A stretch of 64,000 nucleotides of DNA, from positions 2,604,001-2,668,000 of the forward strand of contig NZ_JAQISN010000001.1 of assembly GCF_037450285.1 (NCBI RefSeq), written 5' to 3'. The stretch comes from Erwinia sp. SLM-02. Lineage in GTDB: Bacteria > Pseudomonadota > Gammaproteobacteria > Enterobacterales > Enterobacteriaceae. The notes below the pieces were generated by a model that worked only from the letters and a program-made list of their open reading frames with translations, was not told where the DNA came from and did no database searches. Of this stretch, positions 34,537 to 44,019 are shown piece after piece. A program made the translations under genes and the position numbers. The first letter of the stretch is position 1. Each line of letters opens with the position of its first letter.

Positions 34537-35886
34537 TTAAACCACCCAGTGCGGCAGCCGAAGCGTCAGCTCCAGCCCCCCTTCGCGGGCATTGATGGCT
34601 TTGACTTCGCCCTGATGCGCCATCACCACCTTGCGGACAATCGACAGGCCAAGGCCATATCCCTTACCGGAAAGCGGCGAACTGACGCGCACAAACGGGT
34701 CGAAAATACTGGAAAGCTTATCCGGCTCCACGCCTGGCCCCTGATCGCGCACGATAATCGTCAGCCATGCCCCCTCCTGGCGCAGCGTAATGGTCACCTG
34801 CTGCCCCTGAATGGAGAAGCGCAGCGCGTTACGCACTACGTTCTCGACGGCAGAGCGAATCAGGTTCGCATCCCCTTTCACCGTGTAATCCTGCTGCGAA
34901 TCCGCATTGAGCAGAATTTCCACGCCGGGGACCTGGGCCTCATAGCGCGCATCGTTGGTGACCGCTTCCAGCAGGCCGAGCAGGTCAAAATACTGCTCAT
35001 CGGGGATCTTCTGCTGCTCGGCGCGGGAGAGCGACAGCAGCTCGCCGATCATTTTGTCCAGCCGCCGGGCCTCTTCATCAATGCGGTCCAGCGAGCTTTC
35101 CACCGAGGCGGGCGTCTGCCGCGCCAGTCCGGTTGCCAGCTGCAGTCTGGCCAGCGGCGATCTCAGCTCGTGGGAGACATCATGCAGCAGCTCCTCGCGG
35201 GCGCTGACCAGCACCGACAGGCGTTCAACCATTGCATCAAAATCGCTGGCCACCGCCGACAGTTCATCGTGACGGCGGCGCATTTTAGGGTACAGCCGCA
35301 CCGAAAGATCGCCGGTCGATACCCGGGCAAAACCCTCCCGCAGCTGTCGCATCGGGCGCGTCAGGTTCCAGGCAAGAAACAGGCTGAACAGCAGCCCGCA
35401 GAAACCACCGACGATAAACAGCGGCTCGGGCATATTGAGAATACTGCGGGGATGGCGGTTCATCTGGCTGTCGCGGCGCAGCCCGGCCACGTCGTAACGT
35501 AGCTGGTAGTAGTTGCCGTCGGCTCCGGTTACCCATTCCACCACCTGCTGGGGAAACTCACGGGAGGCCATATCGCGGCTCAGCTCATCCTTGGGCACAT
35601 TCAGCGGCAGGGCGTCGACCTGCTGAACCGAGAAGAAGCGGCGATCGCTGTCGGGCCAGTCGATCATCATATCCCGCAATGCCTCCGGCCCGCCGTTTTG
35701 CAGCACCGATACAGCCGAGGTCATTTGCAGATTAACGATGCGGCGGGCTGCCAGGTTTTCCGGCGGCTCGCGATGATTGCCATACAGGCTGAAACCCAGC
35801 CACATCAGCTGGGTAATCGCAATGTAGGTCAGCCAGAAACCCAGCAGGATCTTCCAGAACAGGAAACCGCGAAATCGCGAGGTCAT
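34537..35886 (-). CDS. Sensor histidine kinase, CpxA-like
   Basis: A 449-residue inner-membrane kinase: membrane helix at about 10-32, a periplasmic sensor of about 120 residues, a second helix at about 158-178, HAMP domain (about 180-230), dimerisation domain with the phosphorylated histidine in LLHDVSHELRSPLARLQ (His about 239) and an ATPase domain with RSAVENVVRNALRFS (N box), VRDQGPGVEPD and GKGYGLGLSIV. It overlaps the response regulator upstream by 4 bp, so the pair is one operon. The architecture resembles CpxA, but this is an additional system with unknown signal. Confidence 0.88.
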   Translation of the reverse strand: MTSRFRGFLFWKILLGFWLTYIAITQLMWLGFSLYGNHREPPENLAARRIVNLQMTSAVSVLQNGGPEALRDMMIDWPDSDRRFFSVQQVDALPLNVPKDELSRDMASREFPQQVVEWVTGADGNYYQLRYDVAGLRRDSQMNRHPRSILNMPEPLFIVGGFCGLLFSLFLAWNLTRPMRQLREGFARVSTGDLSVRLYPKMRRRHDELSAVASDFDAMVERLSVLVSAREELLHDVSHELRSPLARLQLATGLARQTPASVESSLDRIDEEARRLDKMIGELLSLSRAEQQKIPDEQYFDLLGLLEAVTNDARYEAQVPGVEILLNADSQQDYTVKGDANLIRSAVENVVRNALRFSIQGQQVTITLRQEGAWLTIIVRDQGPGVEPDKLSSIFDPFVRVSSPLSGKGYGLGLSIVRKVVMAHQGEVKAINAREGGLELTLRLPHWVV

Positions 35887-36563
35887 CGGATGCGGTAGCC
35901 GATGCTGCGTACCGTTTCGATATTGATCGTATCGTTAGTCAGTGCAGCCAGCTTCTGGCGAATATTGCTGATATGAACGTCCACGCTGCGGTCATAGGCT
36001 TCACGCGGGCGGCCCAGGCCTTTCTCAGACAGCTCATCTTTTGACACCACGCGGTCCGGCGCACGCAGCAGTAAATCAAGCAGGTTGAATTCAGAGGCGG
36101 TGAGATCGAACGGCTTATTCTGCCATTCGCTGATGCGGGTGGCCGGATTGAGCGTCAGCGCTCCCCAGCTAATCACGTCCTTGTTTTCCACCGCGGCGGG
36201 CTGCTCTTCAACGCGGCGCAGTACCGCGCGCAGGCGGGCGACCAGCTCACGGGGATAGCAGGGCTTCGGCATGTAGTCATCGGCACCCATTTCCAGGCCG
36301 ATCACGCGATCGATGTTGTCCCCTTTCGCCGTCAGCATAATCACCGGCAGGCGGCTGTTCTGCCGCACCTGGCGCAGCACGTCAATCCCGCTCATATCGG
36401 GCAGCATAATATCGAGGATCATCGCGCTGTATTCGCCGGACAGCGCACCGGTTACGCCCGCTTTACCGGTCAGCACCAGCGAGGCATCAAACCCTTCGGC
36501 AATAAGATACTGACTGAGCATGGTGCCCAGCTCAAGGTCGTCATCAACGAGTAAAATTTTCAT
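35883..36563 (-). CDS. OmpR-family response regulator, CpxR-like
   Basis: A 226-residue regulator, partner of the overlapping kinase. The receiver domain has DDD at 7-9, Asp51 in MILDIMLPDMSG and the lysine in YMPKPCYPRELVARLR; the C-terminal winged helix carries LTASEFNLLDLLL and RSVDVHISNIRQKL. It is closest in style to CpxR (the segment before SVDVHISN matches CpxR DRAIDMHISN). The regulon is unknown. First gene of the pair, with its promoter somewhere in the 166 bp before cysM. Confidence 0.88.
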   Translation of the reverse strand: MKILLVDDDLELGTMLSQYLIAEGFDASLVLTGKAGVTGALSGEYSAMILDIMLPDMSGIDVLRQVRQNSRLPVIMLTAKGDNIDRVIGLEMGADDYMPKPCYPRELVARLRAVLRRVEEQPAAVENKDVISWGALTLNPATRISEWQNKPFDLTASEFNLLDLLLRAPDRVVSKDELSEKGLGRPREAYDRSVDVHISNIRQKLAALTNDTINIETVRSIGYRIR

Positions 36564-36729
36564 CGGGGATCTCTTAGTGATACAGCCGCTATTTTCGCCT
36601 GTCCGAAAATAATCCGCAGCCGGTTTTACCTAATCCTTACAGTATGGCAAATCCGGCAGTGAACGTACGGCGGGTTTTGAGCCCCCGAATGGCAAAAAAT
36701 TCCGCACGGTGAAAAAAATCGTCGCGAAA

Positions 36730-37608
36730 TCAGTACACGCCGGTGGAGAGATAACGGTCGCCGCGATCGCAAACGATCGCCACCACCACACTGCCGGGGT
36801 TCGCCTGAGCAATACGCAGCGCACCAGCCACCGCGCCGCCGGAGCTGACGCCGCAGAATACACCCTCGCGCCGGGCCAGCTGCCGCATGGTATCTTCCGC
36901 TTCCCGCTGCGACATATCCATGACGTCATCGACCAGCTCCGGGCGAAAAATACCGGGTAAATAGGCCTGCGGCCAGCGGCGGATACCGGGGATACTGCTG
37001 CCCTCGGAAGGCTGCAGGCCGATGATTTGTACACTTTCACTCTGCTCTTTCAGGAAGCGGCTGACGCCGGTAATCGTACCGGTGGTCCCCATGCTGGAGA
37101 CGAAATGCGTGACCCGGCCTTCAGTCTGCTGCCAGATTTCCGGGCCGGTGGTGCGATAGTGGCCCAGCGGATTATCGGCGTTATTAAACTGATCGAGCAC
37201 CTTACCCTCGCCGCGTGCCGCCATTTCACTGGCGAGATCGCGTGCGCCCTCCATGCCCTGCTCGCGGCTGACCAGAATCAGCTCGGCGCCGTAGGCGCGC
37301 ATCGCCGCCTGGCGCTCAATGCTCATATTATCCGGCATCAGCAGCTTGAGAACGTAGCCTTTCATCGCCGCGATCATCGCCAGCGCAATGCCGGTATTGC
37401 CGCTGGTCGCTTCAATCAGCACATCGCCTGGCTGGATCTCCCCGCGCAGCTCGGCCTGCTGGATCATCGACAGCGCCGCACGATCCTTCACCGATCCGGC
37501 GGGATTATTGCCTTCCAGCTTCAGCCAGATTTCGCTGCCGTTATCCGGGCCAAGGCGCTGAAGCTTAATCAGCGGAGTGTTACCAATGGTCTGTTCGAGA
37601 GTGGTCAA
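36730..37608 (-). CDS. cysM: Cysteine synthase B (O-acetylserine sulfhydrylase B)
   Basis: PLP enzyme that uses thiosulfate or sulfide with O-acetylserine, giving S-sulfocysteine or cysteine. The PLP lysine is Lys41 (NNPAGSVKDRAALSM) and TSGNTG follows at about 68-73. The start is TTG at 37608, giving MTTLEQTIGNTPL, which aligns with the E. coli start. It has 292 residues and ends GDRYLSTGVY, about 10 residues short of E. coli CysM (GEEHFSQGAGI tail missing). It follows cysA after 78 bp, containing a hairpin, in the cysPTWAM order. Confidence 0.94.
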   Translation of the reverse strand: MTTLEQTIGNTPLIKLQRLGPDNGSEIWLKLEGNNPAGSVKDRAALSMIQQAELRGEIQPGDVLIEATSGNTGIALAMIAAMKGYVLKLLMPDNMSIERQAAMRAYGAELILVSREQGMEGARDLASEMAARGEGKVLDQFNNADNPLGHYRTTGPEIWQQTEGRVTHFVSSMGTTGTITGVSRFLKEQSESVQIIGLQPSEGSSIPGIRRWPQAYLPGIFRPELVDDVMDMSQREAEDTMRQLARREGVFCGVSSGGAVAGALRIAQANPGSVVVAIVCDRGDRYLSTGVY

Positions 37609-37686
37609 TGTCCGGTTCCAGGCATGAAATGACAGGGGCCGGAAAAATCCAGCCCCTGTGGGTAAAAGAGTCAGCTAAGAAAAATA

Positions 37687-38775
37687 TCAGGCGCTTTGCG
37701 CAAAGGCAACGGGTCTCAGCGGCGTATCACCATTATACAGGCGCGCCTGCTGCAGTCCGACAAACAGGCGCTCGCCGCGAACGGGCGTCGACTGCTCGCC
37801 TTCCAGCACCACGGTGACCGGCTCGCTGCTCCAGCCCGCAGGCTGAACCACCAACTGCCAGTAGTGGCCGCGCGGGCTGACTTCCAGAATCTGCACCGGC
37901 AGCGGCGTTTGCAGGCTGCTCTGGCGGCTGACGTCGATTTCCCACGGGCGCAGGAACAGCTCCACTTTGCCCTGATGCGCAGAGGCGTAGCCCAGCGGCC
38001 ACTGATGTGCGCCGACGTGGAACTGCGAACCGTGAATTTCACCGTCAAAGCGGTTCACTTCGCCGAGGAACTCCAGCACAAAGCGGGTGGCAGGGTCGCG
38101 CCACACTTCGTCCGGCGTGCCCACCTGCTCGATATTGCCCTGGCTCATCACCACCACGCGATCGGCGACTTCCATCGCTTCTTCCTGGTCGTGGGTCACA
38201 AAGACGCTGGTGAACTTCAGCTCTTCATGCAGCTGACGCAGCCAGCGGCGCAGCTCTTTACGTACCTGCGCATCCAGCGCGCCGAACGGCTCATCCAGCA
38301 GCAGAATCTGTGGTTCAACCGCCAGCGCACGGGCCAGCGCCACGCGCTGTTTCTGACCGCCGGAGAGCTGTGCCGGGAAGCGCCCGGCAAGATGGGACAG
38401 CTGCACCATCTCCAGCAGGCGGGTGACTTTCTGTTTAATTTCCGCCGCCGACGGGCGCTCGCGGCGTGGCAGCACCGTCAGGCCAAAGGCGATGTTGTCG
38501 AACACCGTCATATGGCGGAACAGCGCGTAGTGCTGGAAAACGAAGCCTACCTGGCGATCGCGCGCGTGTACGCGGCTGACGTCTTTGCCGTGGAAGCTCA
38601 GGCGGCCGCTGTTCTGATTCTCCAGCCCGGCGATAATGCGCAGCAGGGTGGTTTTTCCCGAGCCGGACGGCCCCAACAGCGCCACCATCTGCCCGGAAGG
38701 GATATCCAGGGAAATATCGTTCAGGACTTTCGTCTTACCGAAGGATTTATTGATGTTACCGATTTCAATGCTCAT
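37687..38775 (-). CDS. cysA: Sulfate/thiosulfate ABC transporter ATPase CysA
   Basis: Cytoplasmic ATPase driving sulfate and thiosulfate import. It has 362 residues with Walker A (GPSGSGKTTLL, from about 34), signature LSGGQKQRVALARAL, Walker B ILLLDEPFGALD, the switch histidine in VFVTHDQEEAM, and a C-terminal TOBE-like regulatory domain (about 240-350). It overlaps the end of cysW by 11 bp. Confidence 0.96.
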   Translation of the reverse strand: MSIEIGNINKSFGKTKVLNDISLDIPSGQMVALLGPSGSGKTTLLRIIAGLENQNSGRLSFHGKDVSRVHARDRQVGFVFQHYALFRHMTVFDNIAFGLTVLPRRERPSAAEIKQKVTRLLEMVQLSHLAGRFPAQLSGGQKQRVALARALAVEPQILLLDEPFGALDAQVRKELRRWLRQLHEELKFTSVFVTHDQEEAMEVADRVVVMSQGNIEQVGTPDEVWRDPATRFVLEFLGEVNRFDGEIHGSQFHVGAHQWPLGYASAHQGKVELFLRPWEIDVSRQSSLQTPLPVQILEVSPRGHYWQLVVQPAGWSSEPVTVVLEGEQSTPVRGERLFVGLQQARLYNGDTPLRPVAFAQSA

Positions 38776-39640
38776 TATTCCCCTCCTGTTGCAGGCGGTG
38801 CTGCTGGCTTTCTAAGCGCCACTGCAGCGCACCTTTCAGAAACAGTGTGACTATCGCCATCAGGGTCAGCAGTCCGGCGGCGGTAAATGCCCCCACGGTG
38901 TTGTAATCCTGATGCAGTAATTCTACCTGTAGCGGCAGCGTGTAGGTTTCGCCGCGCACAGAGCCCGAGACGACCGACACGGCACCAAATTCACCGATGG
39001 CGCGGGCGTTGGTCAGCACCACGCCGTAGAGCAGCGCCCAGCGGATATTGGGTAGTGTGACGCGCCAGAACATTTTCCAGCCGGATGCGCCCAGCAGCAC
39101 CGCCGCCTCATCTTCATGGCTGCCCTGGCTCAGCATTACCGGCACCAGCTCGCGAACCACGAATGGACAGGTGACAAAAATGGTGACCATTGCCATCCCC
39201 TGCCAGGAGAACATCAGCTGAATGCTGTGAGCATCCAGCCAGCCGCCGACGGGGCCGTTCACGCCCCAGAACAGCAGATACATCAGACCGGCAACCACCG
39301 GCGAAACGGCAAACGGGATATCAAACAGCGTCAGCAGCAGCTGGCGGCCCGGGAAGTTAAAACGCGTCACCAGCCAGGCCAGCAGCGTGCCGAATACCAG
39401 GTTGACCGGCACGACGATCAGCGCAATCAGCACCGTCAGCCAGATCGAGTGCAGCATATCGCTATCCTGCAGGTTGCTGAACGTCGCCATCAGCCCGCTG
39501 GAGAGCGCTTCGGTAAAGATGGCAATCAGCGGCACCACCAGCAGCAGCAGAGAAATCAGCATGCCGAGGCCAATCAGGATCCACTTGCCCCACTGAATGC
39601 GTGCGCGACCCACGCCTTTAAATTCGCTGACATCCGCCAT
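38765..39640 (-). CDS. cysW: Sulfate/thiosulfate ABC transporter permease CysW
   Basis: Inner-membrane permease subunit, 291 residues with six helices. The coupling-loop EAA motif is EDEAAVLLGASGWKMFWRVT. Its ATG overlaps the TAA stop of cysT (TAATG), so translation is coupled. It pairs with CysT to form the channel for CysA. Confidence 0.95.
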   Translation of the reverse strand: MADVSEFKGVGRARIQWGKWILIGLGMLISLLLLVVPLIAIFTEALSSGLMATFSNLQDSDMLHSIWLTVLIALIVVPVNLVFGTLLAWLVTRFNFPGRQLLLTLFDIPFAVSPVVAGLMYLLFWGVNGPVGGWLDAHSIQLMFSWQGMAMVTIFVTCPFVVRELVPVMLSQGSHEDEAAVLLGASGWKMFWRVTLPNIRWALLYGVVLTNARAIGEFGAVSVVSGSVRGETYTLPLQVELLHQDYNTVGAFTAAGLLTLMAIVTLFLKGALQWRLESQQHRLQQEGNNEH

Positions 39641-40470
39641 TAGTGGCCTCCCAGACGACGGCCAAAGCGGCTTTGTAAGGTGTTAATCGCAAACAGCAGC
39701 AGCAGCGACGCGGCAAGGATCACCGAGGCGATGGCGCTGGCCGCCGGATAATCAAATTCCTGCAGGCGGACAAAAATCATCAGCGAGGTCACTTCCGTTT
39801 TCCACGCGATGTTGCCGGCGATAAAGATCACCGCGCCAAACTCGCCGAGGCTGCGGGTAAATGACAGCGCGGTTCCCGCCAGCAGTGCCGGAGCGACCTC
39901 CGGCAGCACCACGCGGCGGAAGCTCTGCCACGGGGTTGCGCCCAGCGTTTCGGCCGCCTCTTCGTATTCCGGGCCTAACTCTTCCAGCACCGGCTGCACC
40001 GTGCGCACCACAAACGGGATGCTGGTAAAGGCCATCGCCACCGCGATACCCAGCCAGGTATAAGAGACTTTAATTCCAAACTGCCCGAGCCACTCGCCGT
40101 ACCAGCCGTTCACCGAGAACAGGCCCGCCAGCGTCAGGCCCGCCACCGCCGTCGGCAGCGCAAACGGTAAATCCATCAGGCCGTCGAGAATGGCACGCCC
40201 CGGAAAGCGATAGCGCGTCAGGATCCACGCCATCAGCATGCCAAAGGCGGCATTGAAAAGGGATGCGACCCCCGCGGCAAGCAGCGTCACTTCATAGGCC
40301 GCCACCACCTGGGGATTGGTGATCACTTCCCAGTACTGTGCCAGCGTCATCTGCGACAGCTGCATCAGCAGCGCGCTGATGGGCAGCAGCAAAATTAAAC
40401 AGGTGAAAAACAGGCTGCTGCCGAGGCTGATGCCAAATCCGGGCAGCACGCGCTTACTGGTTGCAAACAT
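39640..40470 (-). CDS. cysT: Sulfate/thiosulfate ABC transporter permease CysT
   Basis: Also called CysU. Inner-membrane permease of 276 residues with six helices; EAA loop EEAAETLGATPWQSFRRVVL. Its start lies 4 bp after the cysP stop. Together with CysW, CysA and CysP it completes the importer. Confidence 0.95.
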   Translation of the reverse strand: MFATSKRVLPGFGISLGSSLFFTCLILLLPISALLMQLSQMTLAQYWEVITNPQVVAAYEVTLLAAGVASLFNAAFGMLMAWILTRYRFPGRAILDGLMDLPFALPTAVAGLTLAGLFSVNGWYGEWLGQFGIKVSYTWLGIAVAMAFTSIPFVVRTVQPVLEELGPEYEEAAETLGATPWQSFRRVVLPEVAPALLAGTALSFTRSLGEFGAVIFIAGNIAWKTEVTSLMIFVRLQEFDYPAASAIASVILAASLLLLFAINTLQSRFGRRLGGH

Positions 40471-40474
40471 CCGG

Positions 40475-41488
40475 TTACCGCCCTGCCGCTAACAGCTTGT
40501 CCAGCTCGCCGCCGTTGGCGAAGTGAACTTTCATCACCTCTTCCCAGCTGCCGAACGCATCGGAGACGCGGAACAGATCGGTTTGCGGGAAGCGGTCTTT
40601 ATGCTCGGCCATCAGCTGCGGATTGTTCACCCGATAGTAGAACTGGGTAATAATCTGCTGCGCCGCAGGCGTGTAGAGATAGTTCAGATAGGCTTTCGCC
40701 GCATCGGTGGTTTTGTTGCTTTCGGTATTTTTATCGACCCACGCCACCGGGAATTCAGCCAGGATATTGGTTTTTGGCACGATCACTTCGTAACCGTCCT
40801 TTTCGTACTGATTACGGATAGTGTTCACTTCCGACTCAAAGCTGATCAGCACGTCACCCAGGCCGCGATCGACGAAGCTGGTCGTGGCTCCACGGCCGCC
40901 GGTATCAAACACCTCGACGTTTTTCAGGAACTGGGTCATGAATTTTTCGGTTTTGGCTTTATCTTTGCCGTCGGCACGATCCGCCGCGCCCCATGCCGCC
41001 AGATAGGTATAGCGTGCATTACCCGAGGTTTTCGGATTAGGGAAGATCAGCTTAACGTCGTCACGCACCAGATCGTTCCAGTCGTGGATATTCTTAGGGT
41101 TTCCCTTACGCACCAGGAAGGCCATGGTGGAATAGAACGGTGAGCTACTGTTCGGCAGGCGCTGCTGCCAGTCAGCCGGGATCAGCTTGCCTTTATCGTG
41201 CAGTACCTGCACGTCGGTCACCTGGTTGTAGGTCACCACATCGGCTTTCAGCCCCTGCAGGATAGCCAGCGCCTGGCGGGAAGAACCGGCGTGGGACTGC
41301 TTGATGGTCAGCTTGTCGCCCGGATGCTGTTCATCCCACTGTTTTTCAAACGGTGCATTCAGGGCGGTAAACAACTCGCGAGAGACATCATAAGAGCTGT
41401 TCAACAGCTCCGTGGCCTGCGCGGCACCGGCAAGCAGTAACGAGAAAGCAGTCGCGCTGACTAATTTTTTCACCGTCGGTAACGTCAT
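40475..41488 (-). CDS. cysP: Thiosulfate/sulfate-binding protein CysP
   Basis: Periplasmic binding protein, 337 residues, with a Sec signal peptide (MTLPTVKKLVSATAFSLLLA, cleavage after AQA about residue 25). Family motifs: LLNSSYDVSRELF, KQSHAGSSRQA and FVDRGLGDVLISFESE. First gene of the cysPTWAM operon. E. coli has ucpA upstream of cysP; here it is absent and the next gene is yfeX. Confidence 0.95.
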   Translation of the reverse strand: MTLPTVKKLVSATAFSLLLAGAAQATELLNSSYDVSRELFTALNAPFEKQWDEQHPGDKLTIKQSHAGSSRQALAILQGLKADVVTYNQVTDVQVLHDKGKLIPADWQQRLPNSSSPFYSTMAFLVRKGNPKNIHDWNDLVRDDVKLIFPNPKTSGNARYTYLAAWGAADRADGKDKAKTEKFMTQFLKNVEVFDTGGRGATTSFVDRGLGDVLISFESEVNTIRNQYEKDGYEVIVPKTNILAEFPVAWVDKNTESNKTTDAAKAYLNYLYTPAAQQIITQFYYRVNNPQLMAEHKDRFPQTDLFRVSDAFGSWEEVMKVHFANGGELDKLLAAGR

Positions 41489-41564
41489 GTAGCACCCTGA
41501 AGAGAGATGGAAAGGCTTACGCCTGAAGTGCCTTCAGTTTATTTATAACCCGGGTAAAAGCTGT

Positions 41565-41583
41565 AACGGTTTTATATACCGTT
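41565..41583 (-). promoter_or_regulatory. Inverted repeat in the cysP promoter region
   Basis: AACGGT-TTTATAT-ACCGTT, 77-95 bp upstream of the cysP start. CysB activates this operon in E. coli; its binding sites are poorly conserved, so assignment is tentative. The stretch 41584-41835 towards yfeX has no gene. Confidence 0.35.
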
Positions 41584-41835
41584 TGGTGATTTGCAAGCAG
41601 AAAACGCTATAAGGGTGTGGAATTGATTATGCAGTGGGCGGGAATGCTCTGCCGAAAATGAGACTGGTGAGCACTGCGGTGAGTTGCATAAGCTCCTGCT
41701 TTAAAACGCCGGGACAGGAATCTCCCCGGCATCTGATAAAACGCGGTAGCCGATGCTTGCGCGGCGGCTGCAAACAACATGACAACAGTCTTTATCCGGC
41801 CCAGCGGAAAGCAACAGCGCCGGAGGCAACACGGC

Positions 41836-42732
41836 TTACAGCGCGGCCAGCTGCGACAGCGACGGCGCGTAAAAGTAGCTGCCGGTGAGGGGTTTAGTAA
41901 AGCGCAGCATCGCATCATATTTGCCGTCCGCTTCCCCAAACATGCTCAGCAGCTGCTGCTCGATGTTATACAGCGTCGCGCAGTAGGCGAGGAAGAACAG
42001 GCCGTTAACGCCGCTGGCGGTGCCGTAAGGCAGACTCTGGCGCAAAATCTTCAGCCCTTTCCCCTCTTCTTTCAGATCGACGCGGGCCACGTGCGAGGTG
42101 GCCGGGCGGGCATCGCCTTCCAGCTCTTCGTTGCTCTCTTTGGTGCGGCCCATAATCTGCTCCTGCTTTTCCACCGCCAGGCGGTTAAACATTTTCAGAT
42201 TGTGCTGCCAGCGCTGGCTGAGCACATAGCTGCCGCCCGCGTTCTCGCCGCTGGCAATAATCGCTACCGCTTCACGCTGCTCGCCCTGCGGATTTTCCGT
42301 GCCGTCAACGAAGCCGCTGAGATCGCGTTCCTCCACCCAGCGGAAGCCGTGAGTTTCCTCTTCAATACGGATGGCGTCGCCAAAGGCAGCCAGCGCGGCC
42401 TGAGCCAGGCTGAAATTCACATCGTGGCGCAATGACTGAATATGAATAAGCAGATCGCGCTGGGTAGCGGGGGCGATGCCTTTGCCCAGCGGCTGGAAGT
42501 CTTTCAGCTCTGCGGTGCTGTTAGCCGGGCTGAGGTCGTTCCACAGGCCGCTGCCGAAGGCAATCACCGCGCCCAGCCCCGCATCGGAATAACGCTCCTG
42601 CAGCAGTGAAAGCTGCTGAAGGAAAAGGTGGCAGCCGCTACGTATCGCGGCAATATCACCCTGGCACATGGCTTCAAGATAAATAGCAAAACGGCGGTGT
42701 TCTAACAAAATCCCGCTCTGGAAATCTGACAT
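41836..42732 (-). CDS. yfeX: Dye-decolorizing-type heme peroxidase YfeX
   Basis: A 298-residue DyP-type peroxidase (E. coli YfeX 299 aa), a cytoplasmic heme enzyme using peroxide; a proposed role in removing iron from heme is disputed. The distal aspartate lies in the signature DLSGFVDGTENPQG (about 140) and the proximal histidine in RPATSHVARVDLK (about 215). It is followed by yfeY on the same strand after a gap, as in E. coli. Confidence 0.94.
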   Translation of the reverse strand: MSDFQSGILLEHRRFAIYLEAMCQGDIAAIRSGCHLFLQQLSLLQERYSDAGLGAVIAFGSGLWNDLSPANSTAELKDFQPLGKGIAPATQRDLLIHIQSLRHDVNFSLAQAALAAFGDAIRIEEETHGFRWVEERDLSGFVDGTENPQGEQREAVAIIASGENAGGSYVLSQRWQHNLKMFNRLAVEKQEQIMGRTKESNEELEGDARPATSHVARVDLKEEGKGLKILRQSLPYGTASGVNGLFFLAYCATLYNIEQQLLSMFGEADGKYDAMLRFTKPLTGSYFYAPSLSQLAAL

Positions 42733-42837
42733 GCTGTTAGCTCCTGGCTTTCAGGTTATATCTGGTCGGTTTTTAGGCCAGTATGATACCTGAAGGCAGC
42801 GCCAGGAGCCTGCTTAAGCGCAAGATAAATGTGGTTT

Positions 42838-43470
42838 TTAGTCGGCGTTCTGGCTGTGCCAGATAATTTTACTCACCGTCCAGTTTTTCAGCGTGTCATC
42901 CGCCGGCATCAGCCCCTCAGGCCCGTGCCAGTCGCCGCTGAACACATAGCTGATATGCTGGCTGTTCGGTGCGCGGCACTCTACGTTCTGGCGATCCGAG
43001 CCGGTGCCCTTTTTACAGGACTCAAACGCCTTGCTGAACAGATCGCTGAAGCGGGTGCCAATTTTCACGCCGCTGTCGGTTGCCACATCCTTATCCATTA
43101 CCTCAATGCGGCTGACGGTAGTGCGACCGCTCAGCTCCATCTGAACCTGCTTGCTGTCATCCAGCGCCTGCCAGAAGGAAACTACGCTACCGTCGACCAT
43201 GCGCATACCGTTACGCAGCGTATACTGTCCCTTCAGCCCCTCCTCGATCGCTTTCTGCTGCAGCGGCGTGCTGCCGTTTACGCCGCCCACGCCCTGCTCG
43301 GTCACCTGAAGCGAGGAGCCAAACCAGTTAACGGGATTCAGGCCGGACCAGGACCAGGATACCGGGTTCCACCAGGTGGACTGGCTGGCGCCGCCCGTCT
43401 GACTGCCGGATCCGGCGCAGCCCGCCAGTAAAAGAGTGGCGATCAGTAGCGCCGGGCGAAGATTATTCAT
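42838..43470 (-). CDS. yfeY: Lipoprotein YfeY
   Basis: A 210-residue lipoprotein of the DUF1131 type. The signal sequence ends in the lipobox LLAGC (Cys at about 17), followed by a Ser/Gly-rich linker. The mature domain matches E. coli YfeY (SEQGVGELT-like TEQGVGGVNGSTPLQQKAIE, GVKIGTRFSDLYSK-type, and SGDWHGPEGLMPADDTLKNW near the end). In E. coli it is reported as sigma-E dependent. Start at 43470 with AGGAG, not the frame opening 8 codons earlier. Confidence 0.92.
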   Translation of the reverse strand: MNNLRPALLIATLLLAGCAGSGSQTGGASQSTWWNPVSWSWSGLNPVNWFGSSLQVTEQGVGGVNGSTPLQQKAIEEGLKGQYTLRNGMRMVDGSVVSFWQALDDSKQVQMELSGRTTVSRIEVMDKDVATDSGVKIGTRFSDLFSKAFESCKKGTGSDRQNVECRAPNSQHISYVFSGDWHGPEGLMPADDTLKNWTVSKIIWHSQNAD

Positions 43471-43555
43471 TACAACTCCTGGATTCAGTAGCAAAACGTC
43501 CGAACTGCTTTGAGTCGCGGATTGCCAAAAAGTTTAACCGGCGGGACGGATGTCG

Positions 43556-44005
43556 CTAGTGATTTTGCGTTGGATCAAAACAATCCGCCAGCCGCCGCTG
43601 ACGCCACAGGGCAAGCAGGCCCAGCACATCAAGCAGAGAGACAAACATCACCAGCGGTGAGCTGAGATCGTCCTGCTGCCAAAGCGACACGCCCTGCAGA
43701 AGCAGCATCACCGCCAGCGTGGCCATCAGCACCCAGCGCAACGCCTGCCAGAGCCGAGGCAGCCGCTGGCGATAGCCGGTCAGCAACAGGCCGACTGCCG
43801 CCGGCACACCCAGCCCCAGGCCGAGCCAGAAGGTGTGCGTATCGGGATAGAACAGCTCAAGCAGCGCAGTACCCTGCTGACGCGAAGCGCCGGCCATCAC
43901 GAACAGCACCCAGGTGCGCGCCTGCAATAATAGAATCGCCCAGAAGCTCAGCGGCAGGCGCAGCTGGCCACGAGCGTCGTAGTCATCGGGGGTGTATTTC
44001 AGCAT
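43556..44005 (-). CDS. yfeZ: Inner-membrane protein YfeZ (DUF2919)
   Basis: A 149-residue membrane protein matching E. coli YfeZ: polar N-terminus (MLKYTPDDYDARGQLRLPLS), then the conserved QARTWVLFVMAGASRQQG and LFYPDTHTFWLGLGLG, with four predicted helices. The function is unknown. It lies 14 bp after ypeA on the same strand. Confidence 0.9.
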   Translation of the reverse strand: MLKYTPDDYDARGQLRLPLSFWAILLLQARTWVLFVMAGASRQQGTALLELFYPDTHTFWLGLGLGVPAAVGLLLTGYRQRLPRLWQALRWVLMATLAVMLLLQGVSLWQQDDLSSPLVMFVSLLDVLGLLALWRQRRLADCFDPTQNH

Positions 44006-44019
44006 AAAGATCGGGGGAA

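Noticed and set aside
34426..35502. 358-codon plus-strand frame opposite the sensor kinase gene
   Set aside because: Antisense shadow of a GC-rich gene; the minus-strand kinase has complete domain signatures.
41607..41939. 110-codon minus-strand frame between cysP and yfeX
   Set aside because: It overlaps the yfeX 3' end in another frame and has no recognisable domain.
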